The notes beneath the pieces were generated by a model, which did no database searches, had not been told where the DNA came from, and saw nothing but the letters and a program-made list of their open reading frames with translations. From NCBI RefSeq assembly GCF_051251565.1, contig NZ_JBPOFB010000010.1, forward strand, positions 1 to 64,000: a stretch of DNA of 64,000 nucleotides. The letters are read 5' to 3'. Origin of the DNA: Marivita sp051251565. GTDB lineage: Bacteria > Pseudomonadota > Alphaproteobacteria > Rhodobacterales > Rhodobacteraceae. The position numbers were made by a program, and so were the translations under genes. Positions 25,293 to 33,086 of this stretch are shown here, one piece after another (within the stretch, counting starts at the first letter, position 1; each line of letters begins with the position of its first letter).

Positions 25293-27109
25293 GACTTGGC
25301 CTCCGTCTTGTGTCCATCAAGGTCCGGCTGGACAGTGTGTTTCCAGTCGTCTTCGAGTTTTTCAAGATAGGCCATCAGCAGATCATATTGCCGACGCGTG
25401 ACTGACAGGGGCACCCCCATCGAATGGCGCATATAAGGCGGCATACGCATGTCGTACACCTGCCCGGTGATCGCGCGCGGATCGCGGTAGGTGATGTCAT
25501 CGAGACCCGTCCTGTCGCCGAAATCGACTTTGGCATCCGGTTGAACACCGGGGATCTTGGGCAGCTCGGCCACATGGGCAAAAGGCGGGCGCACGATACG
25601 GCGCACGCGGTCAGGATCGCGCACAAGAAAGGCGCGCAGGATGGGGCTGTCACACATGCGGGCATGCACCTGTTGCACCACTTGCGTATAGGGCAGCCGG
25701 TCATTCGCACCCGAACGCGGTTCAATCGTGTCGCCCTGCCCCGGCGTATATTCCGGCGTCAGGCTCGCATAGGGCGCGTCGGCGTCGCGCATGGATTTCG
25801 GCCCCAGCCTTGGGGTCATTCCGGCGTCCCAATCGGGATCGTTCTCGTCGGGTTCGCTGAGCATTTGCGCGTTGCCGTCCAGCGCCCATGACCGTCTTTG
25901 GTCAAGATTCACAAGGCTTGCCGTCTCAAAAATCCGACGGAAAAGATCGAGAATTTCAACCGGAGTGCCATCAATATCCAACGCGGCAGGCGGCAGATCA
26001 CGGTCGTCCAATTCATCCTTGATCGAATACATCGGCCGTTTATCCGGCGCAAAGTCGGGCGGGCCGGCCATCGACCGCGCCTGTGCCTTATGCGCGATCC
26101 CGTCCACGGCCAGTTCGGCGGTCAGCACCAGGTCACAGGTGTCGTCGATCACCCCCCAACTGTTGCCAGACCCGACCCGCGCCCCATCGTAGCTGTCCAT
26201 GGGCGTGGGCCATTTCGGGGCATTGTCGGTGCGGAAATTATAGCCAGACCACGGCGTGTCCGAGCTTAGGATGCGGTTTTGCTTGCGTGTTATCTTGTGG
26301 ATATTGCCGTATTCCGTAACCGCAGGCGCAAAGGCACCGGGCGGCAAGGGTGACGAAGGGGCCTTGGCCGCTTCGGGGGGGCCATAGGCATCGCCCTTTC
26401 CGGGGGTAAAACGAATGCGGACCTGATCCAGCCGTGTCTGACAATTCAGACCGTCCAAGTTTTCCACAAACGTCCGGATCGTGCCAAGCGGCAGCGGCGC
26501 GTCTTCGCGCACTAGCGGCACCTGATCTTCGGTATGCGGACTGATCGCATCCAGATGATGGGTCTTGTAGCTGTCGGCGGAAAACACTTTGCGCGCGATA
26601 GCCGCACAGGAGGCCAGCTTCGTGCGCGCTTCGGCCTTGCGGTTGGCCGCGACCACGGTAAAGCGCAGGTGCTCGAGTGTGGTGCCCCGCGCCTTTAGAA
26701 ACGCCTTAGTGACGGGGACGTTCACAACCGCTCCATCCAAGTCCTGCACACGCGCCCAAAGTTCAAAAAAGGGGGCGACGGGTTTGATCCGCCCATGCCG
26801 GTCTTTGAAGCGGATTTCGGTTGGTGTCTCCACCCTCAGCGTGAACGGATGATGCCCGTTCCCCTTGGTCGAGGTCTCGATCAGGCTGGGCGCGGGTTCG
26901 ATCATCGTCTGCACCCCGCGCGCCGGATTTTCATCTAGTTTCCAACGGTAGGCGGGCATCGGCTCTTTTGATCCACCAACACGGGCGATGGCCATGGGTG
27001 GGTCAAAGAATATGCCCAACAGGCGCCCTTGTTGCGGGTCACGCCCACACCACGGGGCGCAGGTGTCGGGATCGGCATGGGTGCAGCTGGGTTTGATTGA
27101 GGTAGTCAT
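25289..27109 (-). CDS. LodA N-terminal-domain-like protein (one half of a split LodA family oxidase)
   Basis: 606 residues resembling the N-terminal domain of LodA/GoxA quinoprotein oxidases. It has an opening strand LLGIFFDPPMAIARVGGS (30-47; LodA family IxPPIGIARVGNS), FKDRHGRIKPVAPFFELWAR (101-120), LRFTVVAANRKAEA (148-161), NSWGVIDDTCDLVLTAEL (316-333), GPPDFAPDKRPMYSI (349-363), and a tail DMRMPPYM...PLSVTRRQYDLLMAYLEKL (553-585), which corresponds to the end of LodA_N. The chain stops at the boundary where LodA_C starts in single-chain relatives; that half is in the next gene, overlapping by ATGA. No signal peptide is seen. The two products presumably assemble. Function is inferred from family resemblance only. 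Confidence 0.7.
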   Translation of the reverse strand: MTTSIKPSCTHADPDTCAPWCGRDPQQGRLLGIFFDPPMAIARVGGSKEPMPAYRWKLDENPARGVQTMIEPAPSLIETSTKGNGHHPFTLRVETPTEIRFKDRHGRIKPVAPFFELWARVQDLDGAVVNVPVTKAFLKARGTTLEHLRFTVVAANRKAEARTKLASCAAIARKVFSADSYKTHHLDAISPHTEDQVPLVREDAPLPLGTIRTFVENLDGLNCQTRLDQVRIRFTPGKGDAYGPPEAAKAPSSPLPPGAFAPAVTEYGNIHKITRKQNRILSSDTPWSGYNFRTDNAPKWPTPMDSYDGARVGSGNSWGVIDDTCDLVLTAELAVDGIAHKAQARSMAGPPDFAPDKRPMYSIKDELDDRDLPPAALDIDGTPVEILDLFRRIFETASLVNLDQRRSWALDGNAQMLSEPDENDPDWDAGMTPRLGPKSMRDADAPYASLTPEYTPGQGDTIEPRSGANDRLPYTQVVQQVHARMCDSPILRAFLVRDPDRVRRIVRPPFAHVAELPKIPGVQPDAKVDFGDRTGLDDITYRDPRAITGQVYDMRMPPYMRHSMGVPLSVTRRQYDLLMAYLEKLEDDWKHTVQPDLDGHKTEAKS

Positions 27110-28680
27110 CCTGCGTGCTCCACTTGGTCAATGCCAGGGCCTGTCACGGGCACAGGTTTTGGCCCAATGCTTTGTTCAAACCAGAACATGTTATGCGGAT
27201 CGACCTTGGCCTTGATCGCTTGCAGACGGGGCAGGTTTTGCCCGAAATAGGCAGTCAGGAAATCCTTGGTGCCCCGGCGCGGATAGTTCTGATACCGCCT
27301 TCCGCTGCCCATGCCGCTTGCGATCTCTCCAAGACCGTCAAGCCAATCGACCGATGCCTGCTTGTGGCTGTCAAAGGTCCAGAAGGCCCAACTGAACATA
27401 TCCACGGACGGATCCCTGTGAACAAACGCCATATCGGTGGGCTTTGGCTCCGCAATCTTGCCACCGTAAAATTCGACGGCAACGAAACAGGTCTTGTCGG
27501 GCGCGTTCAGGAAGTGATCGACCACATCGTGCCAGCGGGTTGCCGAATGGTGATCATTGATCAACCAGCCCTCGACCAGCGGCTTGGTGTTCATCGACAC
27601 GTTCGGCATGTCCAGCCCCGGCGGGGTTACGGTCTGCAACAGCATCTCGTTCAGGCGGGTATAGTGGTGCTTGTCGGTCCAGATCTCGACATCCGCTTTG
27701 GGGTCTTCGAGCGTGGCAAGCAAGGGTCCAAGTGCCGCCTGCGCCTCTTGGCGGGTGCCATCGTAAAGCCCGCGTAGCGACAGACAGGGAATTTGGCCGT
27801 CAGGATGATCTGCGTCCGGCAGGTACATCATCAGCGCCTGATGCCCCATCTTGGGCGGGCCGGTGTTGGAATACTCGGCCTGCAACAGCTCCAGCACACG
27901 GCACACCCTGTCGATATCGGCCTGATGCGCGTGTCGCATGTTCCAACGCAAGCCAAAGCCAAAGAACTTTCGATCCAGTGGCACAGGAGTGTAGAGCACC
28001 TCAAGCAGCACGCCGAACTGGTTGCCCGTCCCGCCACGCACCGCCCAGAACAAGTCTTCGTTCTGATCGGCATTGGCGGTCACAATTGTACCATCAGCCA
28101 GCGCTATGCGCACACCGATGACCCGGTCGCAATTCATGCCGAACAGCCGCGACGTAAAGCCGTAGCCGCCCCCCATCATGTAGCCCGCGACGTTCACCGT
28201 CTCGCATCCGCCACCGGGCAAGTGCAGCTTGTGATACTCCAACATCCGGTTCAGTTTGCGAAAGGTCACACCGGGTCCACAGCGCACCGTTGCAGTGTCC
28301 GGGTCTACACCCACATGGTTGAGCCCAGAGGTGTCGATCACAACCTGATCGTTGACCGAATATCCGGCAGTGCAATGTCCCCCGGACCGGGCTGTGACCT
28401 GAAGCTTGGATTTGCGCGCGAATTTGAGCGCGGCCACGACATCCGTGTCGCATTCGCAATACACGATCACCTGCGGATATTGCTGGTAAGTGTGCATAAA
28501 GATCATCCGGTCGTCGTTGTACCCCGGAGCCCCGGCAAGTTGGACACGGCCACTTAGCTTTTGTTGCAGCTTGGCAAGATCATCGGACTTGTAAGATGGA
28601 AGACCGGTTTCTTTCTCTTTGAATGTTTTCCAACGGGCTTCATGACCGTGATGATGGCTGCGATGATCTTTTTGCGTCAA
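27106..28680 (-). CDS. FAD-linked oxidoreductase of the berberine-bridge/PCMH family
   Basis: 524 residues. The PCMH-type FAD domain has TARSGGHCTAGYSV, whose His is the usual 8-alpha-histidyl-FAD site, and PGGGCETVNVAGYMMGGGYG, whose Cys matches the 6-S-cysteinyl site of bicovalent flavoenzymes. A C-terminal BBE segment includes YQNYPRRGTKDFLTAYFGQN and VDPHNMFWFEQSI. The start is taken as TTG 28680 because AAGGA precedes it by seven bases; a TTG at 28725 lacks such a site. A His-rich start (HRSHHHGHEA) is visible. It is the first gene of the LodA-like cluster, its stop overlapping the next start, so it may act on the same substrate or product. The specific reaction is unknown. Confidence 0.82.
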   Translation of the reverse strand: MTQKDHRSHHHGHEARWKTFKEKETGLPSYKSDDLAKLQQKLSGRVQLAGAPGYNDDRMIFMHTYQQYPQVIVYCECDTDVVAALKFARKSKLQVTARSGGHCTAGYSVNDQVVIDTSGLNHVGVDPDTATVRCGPGVTFRKLNRMLEYHKLHLPGGGCETVNVAGYMMGGGYGFTSRLFGMNCDRVIGVRIALADGTIVTANADQNEDLFWAVRGGTGNQFGVLLEVLYTPVPLDRKFFGFGLRWNMRHAHQADIDRVCRVLELLQAEYSNTGPPKMGHQALMMYLPDADHPDGQIPCLSLRGLYDGTRQEAQAALGPLLATLEDPKADVEIWTDKHHYTRLNEMLLQTVTPPGLDMPNVSMNTKPLVEGWLINDHHSATRWHDVVDHFLNAPDKTCFVAVEFYGGKIAEPKPTDMAFVHRDPSVDMFSWAFWTFDSHKQASVDWLDGLGEIASGMGSGRRYQNYPRRGTKDFLTAYFGQNLPRLQAIKAKVDPHNMFWFEQSIGPKPVPVTGPGIDQVEHAG

Positions 28681-28805
28681 TGCTAAATTCCTTGTAAAAA
28701 CGTTAGCGTAGTCGCAAAGCTCCAAGCTGTCGCATGATTTCTATGTCATGTTTTGAAACACGGCCCAGCGCGCTGAGGCTTGCCATTTCTTGTGGCGCAG
28801 TCAGT

Positions 28806-30163
28806 TCAGCTGCGATGGAAGCCGTCTTTGTGGCGGCGGGCCATCGGGAGGACAAGCGTGGCCGCGAACCCGGCATCGGTGTCGGCCAGCGTCAGCGCAC
28901 CACCGGCTGCTTGTGCAATTTCAGACGCAATAGACAGGCCAAGCCCGGTGCCAGAGACATCTGCCCGCGCGTGGCGACCGATCAGCGCCGCGCGTTTTTC
29001 TGGGGGAATACCGGGGCCGTCATCTGTCACACTCAGGTAGAGATGAGGGTCTTGTTTTTGTGCCGTCAGGGCCACGCGGGACCTTGCATAGCGGGTCGCG
29101 TTTTCAGCCAAGGCCCCAAGCGCCTCGGCCAGATCAGATGGGTCCAGTGCCACGGCAAAACCGGGAGGGATGCTTTGCTGCCACCCAAGCCGCGCGCCAT
29201 CAGGGGTGCGCCGCAGCACGGCAATCACTTGCTCGGCCACCTGAGCCAAGTCTGCATGGGCGGCGTCTGTCCGCGCCGCTGCACTGCGGGCGCGGGCCAG
29301 TTCGCGGTCCACCGTGCGCCGCATGGCAAGGGCGGTGTCCTCAATTGCTTCGGCCTCTGCCACGCCTCCTGAAGCGCGCAAACGGCTGGCTTCGCCCATC
29401 AGGGCTTGCAGCGGGGTCTTGAGGCCATGCGCCAGGTCGGCAGCACGGGTCCGCGCGCGCGCGACCTCAATTTCGCGGGCCGAGAGCAGAGCGTCGATCT
29501 CGGAGGCGACGGGTTGCAATTCAACCGGCCAATCAGTGCCCATGCGCTCAGCCTGTCCAGCGCGCAGCGCAGCCACGCGATCCCCAATCCGCGAAGGGGG
29601 CGCAGGCCGACAAACAGTTGCGCCCAGCCCGCTCCTGTCAGTACCAACGCGAGCAACCCAAGATAGGGCGCAAGATCAACCATAAAATCGCGCTGCGCTT
29701 GCACCAACTCTGCGGCGGCCATCCCGACAGCGGCCCGGGCGGACTCTCCGCCCAGACGTGCGGGCAACATAACCGAGCGTTCCAGAACCAAAAGCGCATC
29801 GCCCTGTGGCCCGGCAAGGTGATGCACGTGCACACCGCCATCGCCCAGCGTATCTGCTGGCAGGGCAAGCGCCGTATCCCAAAGCGACCGGGACCGTTCG
29901 ATCCCGCCACCCCATTCGATCTGCCAATAAAGCCCACCGTATGGCGTGGCAAAGCGTGGATCGGCCAAAGGGCGTTGTAGGGTCAGCCCGTCTGCGCCGA
30001 CGTCCAGTCCGGCCAAGACCTGATCAAGCTGCACGCCCAGTTCAGCCACCGCGCGGCGTTCGACATGCGCGCCGAACAACTGCGACAGGCCAATCGCGGT
30101 GATCACCAGTGCGACAAGGATCGCCATGGCCCCCGCCAGCGCCAGTCGCAGACGCAAGCTCAT
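28806..30163 (-). pseudogene. Sensor histidine kinase, split by a one-base frameshift
   Basis: The two frames join into one kinase of about 450 residues. The N-terminal frame (start 30163) has a membrane helix (LALAGAMAILVALVITAIGL), a periplasmic sensor and a second helix (LAPYLGLLALVLTGAGWAQL), reaching RPLRGLG. The C-terminal frame continues AALRAGQAERMGTDWPVELQ, with H-box LAHGLKTPLQAL, N-box ENATRYARSR, and ATP lid DDGPGIPP and GTGLGLSIA. At about 29584-29588 a run of four G where five would restore frame (giving RPLRGLGDRVAALR) separates them. This is typical of a homopolymer miscall, so the gene may be intact in the organism. The ATG overlaps the response-regulator stop (ATGA). Confidence 0.88.
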
Positions 30164-30822
30164 GCCGTCTCCAGAAAGTAACCGAACCCGCGTCGCGTGC
30201 CGATCACCCCTGCCCCAAGCTTGCGGCGCAGACGGGCGATCACGGCCTCCAGCGCGTTGGCCTCGCGGGCATCATCGTCCCCGTAAAGATGTTCAAGTAA
30301 TTCGGTCGGTGGGACAGGCCAGTCCCGATGTTGCATCAGGTAGGCCAAAAGCCGGTATTCCAGTGCCGTGACCTGAACCGGCACGCCGCGTAGGGTCACT
30401 CCCATCCGGTTGGTATCGAGCGCAAGATCACCTGCCTCTTGGAGCGCGGCGGCGTGCCCCCCCGAGCGCCGAACCAAGGCGCGCGCGCGGGCAACCAGTT
30501 CTTCCATCCGAAAGGGTTTGGGCAGGTAGTCATCGGCCCCCGCTTCGATCCCTTCGACCCGTTCCTGCCATGTGCCACGCGCGGTCAGCACGAGCACCGG
30601 CATCCTGCGCCCATTGGCACGCCACCGTTTGAGCACCGCCAAGCCATCCAGACCGGGAAGGCCAAGATCCAGAACCACCAGGTCATAATCCTCGGTGTCG
30701 CCCAGAAACCACGCATCTTCGCCATCGGCAGTGCGTTCTACCCGGAAACCCGCACCGGCAAGGGCCGCTTCGAGGTCAGATGCAATGCGGGGATCGTCCT
30801 CGACGGCAAGCGCGCGCATCAT
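30160..30822 (-). CDS. OmpR-family response regulator
   Basis: 220 residues. A receiver domain with acidic pair ED (ALAVEDDPRIASDL), phospho-acceptor Asp in LVVLDLGLPGLDGLAVL, a conserved Thr/Ala in LVLTARGTW and Lys in YLPKPFRMEELVAR is followed by a winged-helix DNA-binding domain (QVTALEYRLLAYLMQHRDWP ... IARLRRKLGAGVIGTRRGFG). It belongs to the PhoP/QseB-like group. The start at 30822 overlaps the stop of the PepSY gene and the end overlaps the kinase start, so PepSY-regulator-kinase form one transcription unit. The divergent PepSY gene at 31242 is the likely target. Confidence 0.94.
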   Translation of the reverse strand: MMRALAVEDDPRIASDLEAALAGAGFRVERTADGEDAWFLGDTEDYDLVVLDLGLPGLDGLAVLKRWRANGRRMPVLVLTARGTWQERVEGIEAGADDYLPKPFRMEELVARARALVRRSGGHAAALQEAGDLALDTNRMGVTLRGVPVQVTALEYRLLAYLMQHRDWPVPPTELLEHLYGDDDAREANALEAVIARLRRKLGAGVIGTRRGFGYFLETA

Positions 30823-31112
30823 TCGTCCTCGTGTTCGATCTCAAGGATCACGCCGGTCGCGGCGTTGATCTCGATCTCGTACAGCTGACCATTCGTGCCC
30901 ACCAGCTCAAGCTCGTAGATCCAAATCCCGTCATCTCGATCAAGCTCGACCTCGATCACCCGCCCCGGACGCGCGGTTTGCGCTGCTTGCAAGATATCAG
31001 ACAGCGGCAGGATCTCTCCGGCCTCCAGCGCATAGCGGGCGCGGTCATGCGCGCTGTCCTTCGCCCAGGCAGGCGCAGCAAGACAGATGAGGAAAAGCGC
31101 AAGGGGTTTCAT
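30819..31112 (-). CDS. Secreted PepSY-domain protein
   Basis: 97 residues with a signal peptide (MKPLALFLICLAAPAWA, cleavage probably AWA-KD). A single PepSY domain follows: IEVELDRDDGIWIYELELVG and GQLYEIEINAATGVILEIE. Small periplasmic PepSY proteins often accompany QseBC-like two-component systems; a sensing or protease-modulating role is proposed for the family but is not established. It is first in the PepSY-regulator-kinase operon. Confidence 0.85.
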   Translation of the reverse strand: MKPLALFLICLAAPAWAKDSAHDRARYALEAGEILPLSDILQAAQTARPGRVIEVELDRDDGIWIYELELVGTNGQLYEIEINAATGVILEIEHEDE

Positions 31113-31137
31113 ACCGTCAGTCTCTATCGGCAGGAAC

Positions 31138-31154
31138 CTGACAGCAAGCTGACA
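31138..31154. promoter_or_regulatory. Candidate response-regulator binding site (11-bp direct repeat)
   Basis: CTGACA occurs twice with 11-bp periodicity (CTGACAGCAAGCTGACA) in the 129-bp gap between the divergent PepSY genes. A tandem hexamer at one helical turn is the usual OmpR/PhoP-family operator form. Site assignment to the adjacent regulator is inferred from position. Confidence 0.45.
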
Positions 31155-31241
31155 AACGCCATCAGCTCCGTGTCAGGCGAGTCGGCGCACAACGGTGTCA
31201 TCGCAGCCATGAGGGCTGCTGGCACATGAAGGACCACCCGA

Positions 31242-31577
31242 ATGAAACGCACCATCCTGTTCACAACATCGCTTGCAACCGCTGTTGGCCTCTTTGCCCT
31301 TGGCGCACAGGCACAAGACCAAAGCACACCGGCGCAAACACAAGCCGACCAGCGAATGAGCATCGCGCAGATTGCCGGGATGCTGGAAGGGCAAGGCTAC
31401 ACGGTTCGGGAAATCGAACTTGAGCGGGGCCGCTATGAAGTTGAAATGACTGACGCCAATGGCATGCGGGTCGAAGCCTATCTGAACCCGGTGACCGGCG
31501 CAGTCCTGCCCTACCGCGACGATGACAGTACGCGTGGATACGCGCGGGACAATGATCGGTATGATGATGACGATTGA
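31242..31577 (+). CDS. Secreted PepSY-domain protein with acidic tail
   Basis: 111 residues. A signal peptide (MKRTILFTTSLATAVGLFALGAQA region) precedes a Gln/Thr-rich linker and a PepSY domain (IAGMLEGQGYTVREIELERG and YEVEMTDANGMRVEAYLNPV). The C-terminus is strongly acidic and Tyr/Asp-rich (DNDRYDDDD), suggesting cation binding. It is divergent from the PepSY-regulator-kinase operon with a shared 129-bp promoter region containing a tandem CTGACA repeat, and is followed by a clear terminator. Probably part of an envelope-stress or cation-response regulon. Confidence 0.85.
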   Translation: MKRTILFTTSLATAVGLFALGAQAQDQSTPAQTQADQRMSIAQIAGMLEGQGYTVREIELERGRYEVEMTDANGMRVEAYLNPVTGAVLPYRDDDSTRGYARDNDRYDDDD

Positions 31578-31600
31578 CGGTCGGTTGCTCTGACACACCA

Positions 31601-31632
31601 TCGATGCGGGTTCGGGATGCCGAGCCCGCATT
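31601..31632 (+). terminator. Intrinsic terminator after the PepSY gene
   Basis: A 12-bp stem ATGCGGGTTCGG / CCGAGCCCGCAT (one G-T pair) with a four-base loop GATG is followed by TTTTT. It sits 24 bases after the PepSY stop, a textbook rho-independent terminator. Confidence 0.85.
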
Positions 31633-31696
31633 TTTCGATGCGCCACGCGCGTAAACGAGACAGGGCTGTGCTTGCTCGGATTATCGCAGGCTGTTT

Positions 31697-31996
31697 TCAG
31701 GCGGGATCATGCAGTGATCCGACCATTTCCCAATGTTCGCCCATCGCAACAATACATGATGTTCCGTTTGCGTAGCTTTGAACCAGCGTCCAGTCTCCGC
31801 TGGACGGCGAAATCCAGACTTCCAAAAGCGCATCGGGCCCGCGCATGCCACCGCCAAGTTTTTGCGCACCATGGATGGTCAAAAGCTGCCTTTCCAGACG
31901 CGCGCTGTCATCGCAGAACACATCCGCGATCGTCGCCGATCCAGCCTGCGGGACCAACCCCGCTGCACATAAGGTAAAAGCCAAAGTAGAACGCAT
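31697..31996 (-). CDS. Small secreted protein of unknown function
   Basis: 99 residues, not recognised. It begins with a signal peptide (MRSTLAFTLCAAGLVPQAGSA), then ATIADVFCDDSARLERQLLT, ALLEVWISPSSGDWTLVQSY and ANGTSCIVAMGEHWE. The two Cys may form a periplasmic disulfide. The WTLV-x5-GTSC-x5-GE-x-W pattern looks conserved-protein-like and I have an impression of similar short proteins in Rhodobacterales, but I cannot name a family. It converges with the PepSY gene. Upstream lies the long inverted repeat at 32061-32124. Confidence 0.65.
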   Translation of the reverse strand: MRSTLAFTLCAAGLVPQAGSATIADVFCDDSARLERQLLTIHGAQKLGGGMRGPDALLEVWISPSSGDWTLVQSYANGTSCIVAMGEHWEMVGSLHDPA

Positions 31997-32060
31997 GATC
32001 CAACCGTAACTGCAGAATTACGAGTGTAACAGTTTCATGACGTCTTGTGGATAATTTTAG

Positions 32061-32124
32061 GTAAAAGGCCGTGGCGCTGCGGCCATAGCATTGCGCGTAC
32101 GACCCCAGCGCCACGGCCTTTTAC
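32061..32124. repeat. 19-bp perfect inverted repeat with 26-base spacer
   Basis: GTAAAAGGCCGTGGCGCTG at 32061-32079 is exactly complementary in inverted order to 32106-32124. The arms begin AAAAGGCC and end GGCCTTTT, so it could act as a bidirectional terminator, yet it lies upstream of both flanking genes (31996 leftward, 32218 rightward). A non-autonomous repeat (REP/MITE-like) is an alternative. Confidence 0.8.
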
Positions 32125-32217
32125 AAAACCGTTTCTTTTTCTTCGCAAACCCGAGTCAAAACTGTCGTGATGGCGTCGCAGTCAGCCCGTATCCGCCCCT
32201 CAGCACAGGGGGATACA

Positions 32218-33027
32218 ATGCTCGAACTCAAGGCACTGACCAAACGGTTTGGCGACAAGATCGCTGTTGATTCAGCGACATTTCACGTCGACAAGCCCAT
32301 GATGATCGGCATCATCGGGCGATCAGGTGCAGGCAAGTCAACGCTGTTGCGCATGCTCAACCGGCTAAGCGATGCCAGCGATGGGCACATTCTGTTTGAC
32401 GGGGCCGAGATCACGACCCTCAAGGGAGCGGCCCGACGCCAATGGCAGTCGCGCTGCGCGATGATCTTCCAACAGTTCAACCTCGTGCCGCGCATGGATG
32501 TGGTTTCAAACGTGCTGCATGGCACATTGAACCGCCGGTCCACGCTTGCGACCATGTTCAACCTCTATCCACAGGACGACATCCACAAGGCGATCGAGAT
32601 CCTCGACCGTTTGGGTATCGCAGAACAAGCGCCAAAGCGCGCCGAGGCGCTTTCAGGCGGACAGCAGCAGCGCGTGGCGATTGCGCGGGCGTTGATGCAG
32701 GATCCCAGTATTATCCTTGCCGACGAACCGATTGCGTCGCTTGATCCGATGAATGCCCAGATCGTGATGGATGCGCTGCGCCGTATTCACGAAGAAGACG
32801 GGCGGATGGTCATTGCAAACCTGCACACGCTGGACACGGCACGGCGCTATTGCGACCGGGTGATCGGCATGCGTGACGGGCGCATCGTGTTCGACGGGCG
32901 GCCCGATCAACTGACAACGGGTGTCGCCCGCGACATCTATGGCGCGGGGGCCGATTTCTCGGAAGCCGCAACCTCGACTGCCATCGAAACACTGGACAGG
33001 GCCACCGCAGAGCCTGTTCCGGCCTGA
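32218..33027 (+). CDS. phnC: Phosphonate ABC transporter ATPase
   Basis: 269-residue ABC ATPase of the phosphonate/phosphite importer. Walker A is GRSGAGKST, signature LSGGQQQRV, Walker B IILADEPIASLD, H-loop in ANLHTLD. The start is ATG 32218 (MLELKALTKRFG), preceded by GGGGGA seven bases upstream; an ATG at 32167 is unlikely. PhnD and two PhnE genes follow on the same strand, forming the uptake operon. Confidence 0.95.
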   Translation: MLELKALTKRFGDKIAVDSATFHVDKPMMIGIIGRSGAGKSTLLRMLNRLSDASDGHILFDGAEITTLKGAARRQWQSRCAMIFQQFNLVPRMDVVSNVLHGTLNRRSTLATMFNLYPQDDIHKAIEILDRLGIAEQAPKRAEALSGGQQQRVAIARALMQDPSIILADEPIASLDPMNAQIVMDALRRIHEEDGRMVIANLHTLDTARRYCDRVIGMRDGRIVFDGRPDQLTTGVARDIYGAGADFSEAATSTAIETLDRATAEPVPA

Positions 33028-33086
33028 GCCAGTTTCCACCCCGCCCCGGCGGGACCAATCCCGTATCGTATCCTATGGAGAGACAG

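Noticed and set aside
32155..32183. Pho-box-like CTGTCGTGATGGCGTCGC upstream of phnC
   Set aside because: The first half matches CTGTCAT well but the second half matches at only three positions.
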